The notes under the pieces are model-generated. The model was not told where the DNA came from, searched no databases, and saw only the letters and a list, made by a program, of their open reading frames with translations. The translations under genes were made by a program, and so were the position numbers. From Pieris napi (taxonomy: Eukaryota > Arthropoda > Insecta > Lepidoptera > Pieridae): 64,000 bases of DNA. The stretch's first letter is position 1, and the number at the start of each line of letters is the position of its first letter. Positions 58,059 through 64,000 of this stretch are shown piece after piece. The stretch is taken from the NCBI RefSeq assembly GCF_905475465.1, contig NC_062254.1:8748001-8812000 (forward strand). Direction: 5' to 3'.

Positions 58059-61000
58059 GTAAGTATCTTTATCTTCTTGACTTAAAAAAAACGTTTGTTA
58101 AGGTTTTTGTATACTACGTTTGTTTGAACGTGAAGTTATGTTATAAGGAAGATCAAAGTTGATAGGTGATATGCGGAAGTACTCTTCAAACTATGAATTT
58201 TTGAATTTCGAAACATTTGAATCTCTTCCGGTAAATTATAAATGTTTGACAACTTATTATATATAATATATAAAATAAAGAGTCACACATGTCGCAGCAC
58301 TAGTAATCGAATAATATGATATTTACTTTAGTTATTTTAGTTTCTATAACAACTAGAATACATGTCTGTGTATTTTTACTGTGAGTGATTATTTTAAAAC
58401 ATATAGTAATATCACAAAAATAATAATTTACGTCCAATTTTCATGTCAAATTGGTCAAGCACTTTCGGAGAAGTTTGTTTACAAATATTGTGTCACGAAT
58501 TTTATATGTTTGTATGTTTCAAAAAATATTTTGTCATTAGAACTACTTTATACATTGGAAATATTTAAAAAAGGCCGTATATAAATTACTTCACTTTCAT
58601 AAGAAGAACAACAAAAATTGTCTATAAACAAATATTTGTTCAAGCTTTTAGTATCGTGTAATAAACAAACAAAAATATTCTGACCTTTAACCGCACCATT
58701 CAAAACGCAAAGTTTTTTTTTATAATTTGCTAATCAGGTTTAAATGCGTCATGTAAATAAAATATCGCACATTCCTTATGTTTTTACGTAAAAACGTAAG
58801 AAAATCTATTCGGAACACAGTTTAATATGTAATTTAAGATACTGTATTTAACGTTATTGCGATTTCAACACGCCTTGTATAGTCACTAAAGATGGTGTAA
58901 TGAGAGATCAATGTAATTGTATAAATTAATTAAATATAATAAGCTGTATTTAATTTTAATTAATTACAATACAAATTACAGAGATTAAAATACCATTCAG
59001 TGTAAAGGTGGGAACTGACCAACGTTACGAGGTGTAATGTAACATGTAATGTAATGTTACACAGCGAGCATTCGTGCAGTCAGTACGTCGTGTTACGTCG
59101 TGTTTCCCCGTAATACGACGTACTGACTGCACGAATGCTCGCTGTGTAACATTACATTACATGTTACATTACACCTCGTAACGTTGGTCAGTTCCCACCT
59201 TAAGATATTGCGACGTCATATACTTCGTAGAATCTTCGAATATTTTTGAATTTAGAATGTGGACGAGGTAAAAGAGTTTATAGTCGTTTTTGAATTTAGA
59301 ATTTTCTAATTTAAGAAACAACTTTCCTTATTTGTACTTCCTTTAAACAAATCGTGGTAGGGCTTGAATTTTGGGGTCATGGAAAGAATTTGGAAGTTTG
59401 GAATATGGATGTATTTAAAACACAATATGTGTTTCATTTTGAATATGGAATTTTTTTCTTCAATTTGTTCCCAATATTGTATTAAATGTAAACATAAAAA
59501 GGTCGAATTACGATGTTCATTTTAAATATCGAACGAACAAAAAAGATTTTTTAAATTTAGAAAACGATGAATACCTTGAGTTTGTATTTCCTTAGATCAT
59601 GTTCTTGTAGTGCTTGAACTTTGGGGTCATGTACTATTGCTATCTGTCATTCCGATAATCGTGAGGAAAGGTCAAGTACTTGTACTAATTGGGTAGCCAT
59701 CGGACCTGATTATTGTGAAGGTTATTTCGAATTGTGTATTTAAGAGTATTTATTTCTGGTAAGGCATTTTATCAGCGCGGGTTTTTATCGCAACAGTTGG
59801 CGTAATTAATCGATTTACAGTAGTAAAGTAATAGATTTCGATTACTTTAATATTTGAATTGTACCTATTGTTGCGGAAATCTTAATATATATAAATTACG
59901 CGTCACGTTGTTTGTCCGCTAAACTACTTAACCGATTTCAATCAAATTTTCACACCGTGTGCACCGTGTCATCTAAATTAAAAGATAGGACAGCTTACAT
60001 ATATATATTTCTCCTATACGTGTGTATATCGCTGAACTCTTCTTCAACGGCTGGACCGATTTGAATGTTTTTTTTGTTTGCGTTTGGGTGGAGCCTAAGA
60101 TGGTTTTGATCAGCCCAGCAGATGGCGCTGCAGTCGGTACTTTCATACTTTGTTTAATATCCTAATCGCTTGAAATATCATGCAGGACGTCTGTGGTGTC
60201 CGCTAGTATAATTAAATTCAAAACATAACCAATTTTCAAATGTTTTGGGGTTTAGATGTAAAACCCTCTGGTTTAAGTTGCCGGGATGACAATGTGTTAC
60301 TAGACACAATTATTACTTGACTTTTTTATGAAAGGGACGAATATGTCTGGTTGTGGCATTTCAAATACAACACGTTTCGTATTGATTTTTTTTTAAAGAC
60401 AATTCACACCAATTGACCTAGTCCCATGCTAAGCTTGTGTTATGGGTACTAGGCAACGGATATACATACATATTATAGATAGATAGACATATAAATACAT
60501 ATTTAAATACCCAAGACCTAAGCACAACACCAAATGCTCATCACATCGATGTTCGTCTCAGCCGGGGATCGAACCCGGAACCCATGGATTCGCAGTCAGA
60601 GGTACTATACCAATGAGTCGTCACAATTGATATTGGCGTGATGTAAATTTTATATAGACGCAAAGCAAGAATATTTTCCAAAAGTAAAACGTTGAGTCAG
60701 CTATAAAACTGGTAGAAAGGGTAAAAATCCACTAAAAGTAAGGTAATATGAAAAAAATGAAAGAAGTCATTATCTCCCCGGAATATTCATCGCTCATTGA
60801 TCGGCGTCGGATGGCATTTTTCAAGCAATTACACGAAATAAATGGCGCCAGAACGGCGCCGTGATTTTAACATCGATCCAGATTTTCAAGAGATTATCTT
60901 AAACGTATATTTACATATTAATAGAATTATATAAACGACTTGTCTAGTCTGGCGCCAATCTATGTATCTTTGTTTTTTAATATGCAAATTTATGTTTAAA

Positions 61001-63564
61001 AGATATTGCGAAATACGTAAATGGGTGAGCTTTTAGAGATGGATATTTTACATAATGTATTTTTAATATTTTCTATGATGATTATCGATTGATATGTCGA
61101 CTTCCCGGAAATGAGTTAAAAATATTCGTTTGGCGGTTAATCTATATATATATATATTTAAGAAAAATGGTCTTCGTTTGAGGCTCCTTCACGCCTAAAC
61201 CACTGATCGTATCGACATGAAACTACTGCCATTCGATGCGAAATTTTTCCTAGATGGTTTATGGCTATTTATTTATTTTTAATTCCAACGTTTATTGCTG
61301 TTTTACTTTTATGAAAATTTATACATACGGACTTCACCGCGGAAACATTCGGGGAGGCTTCCTAGAACCTCAAAACGTCAACATCTGTTAAAAACTCGAT
61401 TTTCGAAAATTTTCAATTTTCTTAGCGGAAAGTTAAAAATAATAATGAAAAATAAAATTTTATTTATTTCCTATTTTAATTCGCCCAGCAAAGCGGGCGG
61501 GAAACGGCTAGTATGTTATATGTATACTGTTTTTATAAAAATAGTGTATTGTTAAAATTGTTTGTGGATATTGTGAATTTTTATTTCAAATAGACAATCA
61601 CATTGTCATTGACTTGTTAAAGTAGTCAGTGTTCACATCTGTTCGGTCAATTAAATTAGTCTTAAGGAAATTAGTTTTTTCTTGAATAGGCCGTAGTACG
61701 CATTACTTGGCCGTCCGTCGTTCCACAACTGAGCGTTTATTAGGCAGTTTTTGCCGCGCACCACCACTATGTGGAACAATCCCACTGAACTATTTCCGAA
61801 CCTTTGACTTAGGGTCTTTCAAGAAAAGAGGTTACCAATTCTTAAAAGGCCGACACTTGCGAGCATTCTGGCTATGTGAGTGGCCATGGGCGGCAGTATC
61901 ACTTAACATCAGATGAGCCTCCTGCCCGTTTGCCTCCTATTACATAAAAAAAGTGAGTAGCTCGTGTCTGTTCAAATTAAAATACGTGAAATAAGGGCAT
62001 ACGACAGAGGTCACTTTCGCATTAATAACGGTTGTTCTTTATTTTCTCTTGTACGAAATATTCTTATTATTCTTCTTATTTTTCCTTCTGAATTCCACCA
62101 ACCTAAAACTTTCCTACTGAACAGTAAAAATATCCTACTTCAAATGTTGTTCTAAAAATTTATTTGCACTATTTATAACGAAATGAAAATAAATATTTTA
62201 ATTTATGATTATTTTATCCATTGTGGTTACGACTATTATCAGATCAAGTTAAGTAACTTATGATGACTTGATGATTATAAAATATTAGGTTATAGTTGAA
62301 CCCGACTGATCTCGTAAAGCCGATTCGTACTCGATAAGGTGGAAAAGGGCCTAGTATACCTACTAGGAATACAGGAAAAAAGTTCGCCAACAAATTGTAT
62401 TCTATGGCGCTTAAAAATAGTTATAATACTAATTTAGTTTAAGTAAGTTCTGTAGATTTTTACTCAAAATGTTTTTATTTTTAACTGACTTAAAATAATA
62501 TTTGGTGTACCTATTTAGACTTCCAAGCCCAAGTAAATTAGGTCCAGGTTCTTTTGATTAGGCCAGGCCTAATTTTTCTATATTACTTTTCTTCTTATTA
62601 AAATAGACACTCTCTTTTCAGTACATAAAGAAGGGTGTTATGTGAAGGAGATTGGTGACGTCATCCCCTTCGGTGAATCAGTGTCTCCTTTGGGCATCTG
62701 CTACAGAATTGAATGTAGTCAGCGCGAAATCAATTATTCTACGTAAGTATTTGTAACCTTTTAGTTTAGTTACGGGTTGTATTGGCAAAATATTATTGTT
62801 AGTAGGAAAAAAGGCATAAAATATCAAAGATTAATTAAATATACATTCTTCCTTGTTTGTTTTACAAAACAAAATACTTCGCTGTTCTTCGCTGGTCATA
62901 ATAATATGAAACCTTTTTAACCAAATTCCTTATCAGGTTATATCAATCATATATATTAGTAGCGCCTGTTTTGATCAGTGGTTCAGGCAAAAATATATTA
63001 ATTTTAGTATTTCTCTGACATTAACACCCGCTCGTACGGCGAAGGAAAACATCCTGAGGAAACCAGACATACCTTAGTCCCAATATTCAACGTTAGCTAC
63101 AGACGACGACGCATTGGTCTAGTGGTTAGTATCCCCGGCTGAGACGAACATCGATGTGATGAGCATTTGGTGTATATCATGAATATCTATCTATAATATG
63201 TATGTATATCCGTTGCCTAGTACCCATAACACAAGCTTCACCAGCTTAGCATGGGACTAGGTCAATTGGTGTGAATTGTCTTTAAAAAAAAAAAAAAAAT
63301 CACATGCGATAATAAAATCTGAGGTCCAGACCTAAAAGTACAACCTTATAGATACTACTGGTTATTTGATTTTTTTATGATGTCTTTGGAGAAAGAGATG
63401 GAAAGTAGTGTGATTTGATTTGTAATCAATATTTCTTTTACAGGTGTGGCGGCATCTCAGTAGTAGATTCACCTAACTGCTATACTACGGATACAGATCT
63501 AAGCCAGAGTTATCCCAGCTGTTGTCCAGATGTCAAATGTGACTTTGACAATAACCTTATATAG
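57965..63564 (+). CDS. Gene 3: small secreted SVWC (Vago-like) eight-cysteine protein
   Basis: Join of three exons: 57965-58058, 62622-62742, 63444-63564; 111 aa. GT-AG introns are in phases 1 and 2. The first 17-19 residues (MVSRIMCITLLVAVASG) form a signal peptide. The mature part has eight cysteines at 37, 58, 63, 73, 84, 98, 99 and 104, with the hallmark CC pair and CCPDVKC ending. This pattern is that of the single-domain von Willebrand factor type C (SVWC) family of arthropods. The family includes Vago, a secreted factor induced by viral infection and nutrition in flies and mosquitoes. Whether this copy responds to infection is inference. SVWC genes are often clustered in Lepidoptera, but only one copy is seen here. 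No clear polyadenylation signal was found before the window end. Confidence 0.85.
59006..59200. mobile_element. 195-bp near-perfect palindromic MITE
   Basis: Arms of about 85-90 bp begin aggtgggaactgaccaacgt and end acgttggtcagttcccacct, flanked by TAA at 59003-59005 and 59201-59203. The centre is cgtgtttccccgtaat. It is in intron 1 of the SVWC gene. Confidence 0.9.
59885..60215. repeat. Insect repeats in SVWC intron 1
   Basis: First part: tacgcgtcacgttgtttgtc then aaccgatttcaatcaaattt, the reverse relative of 45350-45490. Second part: cggctggaccgatttgaatg to ctgtggtgtccgctagtata. Confidence 0.6.
60385..60625 (-). mobile_element. tRNA-derived SINE (family S2), copy 1
   Basis: The minus strand starts gacgactcattggtatagta, with B box gggttcgatccccggc, and ends ggtcaattggtgtgaattgt. 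A second copy is at 63105-63299. Confidence 0.8.
61140..61515. repeat. Repeat L, copy 2, inverted
   Basis: TA microsatellite, aaatggtcttcgtttgaggc, and on to cagcaaagcgggcgggaaac. Reverse complement of 52435-52795. Confidence 0.8.
61700..61947 (+). pseudogene. LINE fragment, family H, copy 7
   Basis: cgtccgtcgttccacaactg, gccgcgcaccaccactatgt and the end cctcctgcccgtttgcctcc plus tattacat. The reading includes AVRRSTTERLLGSFCRAPP. It is in SVWC intron 1. Confidence 0.7.
62622..62742 (+). CDS. Gene 3, middle exon
   Basis: Acceptor ttttcag, donor GTAAGT. It encodes HKEGCYVKEIGDVIPFGE, then ICYRIECSQREINYST, holding cysteines 1-3 of the SVWC fold. Confidence 0.88.
63030..63345 (+). mobile_element. 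SINE S1 fragment split by SINE S2
   Basis: The left piece gaaggaaaacatcctgagga plus aaccagacataccttagtcc and the right piece aatctgaggtccagacctaa belong to one S1 copy. S2 lies between them. Confidence 0.65.
63105..63299 (+). mobile_element. SINE S2, copy 2, with A-tail and missing B box
   Basis: gacgcattggtctagtggtt, then directly ccccggctgagacgaacatc, so the segment with the B box start is deleted relative to copy 1. It ends gtcaattggtgtgaattgtc and a run of A bases. Confidence 0.75.
63444..63564 (+). CDS. Gene 3, terminal exon
   Basis: Acceptor tttacag. It encodes CGGISVVDSPNCYTTDTD, then SYPSCCPDVKCDFDNNLI before TAG, holding cysteines 4-8. Confidence 0.88.
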
Positions 63565-63821
63565 TCAGCATGAGTTTACCCTGGTCGAAAGCACATTCAA
63601 ACAAGTACAAAATATGTGACCCAATGAACTCGATTGAATTTTTGGTACTTCCAAATATGTGGGCAGATATGGACTCATAGACTGACTGTTTGTACTGTTT
63701 GGGAGTTCAGAAGGACCATTTTTGTAGCAGCTCAGTTGCAGCGATATTTTGCAAATCTTCACATTCGCCTTTTAAGTTGTCAGCTTGATTACTAGCTATG
63801 TTATAGTACGTCGGTCTAGTC

Positions 63822-64000
63822 CAGTGTTTCCCAACGCGGGGCCCACTCCCCACAGGGGGGTAATTTCAATTGTTAAGCGGGGCTTTTCTAAAATTAATTA
63901 AATTATTTAGAATTTCTATTATTTATTATGTTTTGAAAATTTACTTACTGTGTTTCGAAAGGGTATGGTGGGGCACAGCACAAAAAAGGTTGGGAAACAC
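63822..64000. mobile_element. hAT-like element cut by the window end
   Basis: The left terminus cagtgtttcccaacgcgggg and the right terminus aaaggttgggaaacac are inverted. The right end stops at base 64000, apparently a couple of bases short of its last TG. CAGTG-type ends are typical of hAT MITEs. There is no transposase. Confidence 0.7.

Overview
The window looks like nuclear DNA from a moth or butterfly (Lepidoptera). It is AT-rich, and short phase-conserved exons sit in long introns crowded with transposon debris typical of that order: tRNA-derived SINEs, 3' ends of non-LTR retrotransposons, and many small palindromic DNA transposons. There is no operon, Shine-Dalgarno or prokaryotic signal. 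No species-level assignment is possible from sequence alone.

Three protein-coding genes can be read by joining exons across GT-AG introns; all are on the + strand. Gene 1 (exons 5404-17879) and gene 2 (exons 22673-41746) are head-to-tail paralogs of the ANL superfamily (AMP-binding acyl-CoA synthetases; the insect 4-coumarate--CoA ligase-like / luciferin 4-monooxygenase-like group). Seven consecutive exons correspond one to one, five with equal or near-equal lengths (211/211, 186/186, 122/122, 162/162, 168/171 bp) and all in the same phases, so they arose by tandem duplication. Gene 2 appears complete (561 aa). Gene 1 lacks a recognisable first coding exon and shows 499 aa. Gene 2 carries a Lys-Gly to Ser-Ala change in the otherwise well conserved A8 hinge. 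Gene 3 (57965-63564, three exons, 111 aa) encodes a small secreted eight-cysteine protein of the SVWC (single von Willebrand factor C, Vago-like) type.

Layout: 1-5403 is repeat-rich DNA upstream of the first exon seen in gene 1. 5404-17879 is gene 1, its introns packed with palindromic elements, some within tens of bases of splice sites. 17880-22672 is a spacer with MITEs and LINE fragments. 22673-41746 is gene 2, with a deleted Harbinger transposon in its first intron. 41747-57964 is a 16-kb gene-poor stretch of nested LINE, SINE and MITE fragments. 57965-63564 is the SVWC gene, with a near-perfect 195-bp palindrome in intron 1 and a SINE inserted in a SINE in intron 2. The window ends inside a hAT-like element.

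The strongest non-genic signal is PIF/Harbinger-type material. One element with 3-bp TWA target duplications carries a MADF-domain reading frame and sits inside an older palindrome. A 150-bp deletion derivative of the same family lies 20 kb away. A second element retains the start of a Harbinger transposase. Two further MITE copies and a palindrome have TAA/TTA duplications. I found no convincing wholly new system. The points most worth a second look are the gene 2 hinge substitution and the transposon ends abutting splice sites.
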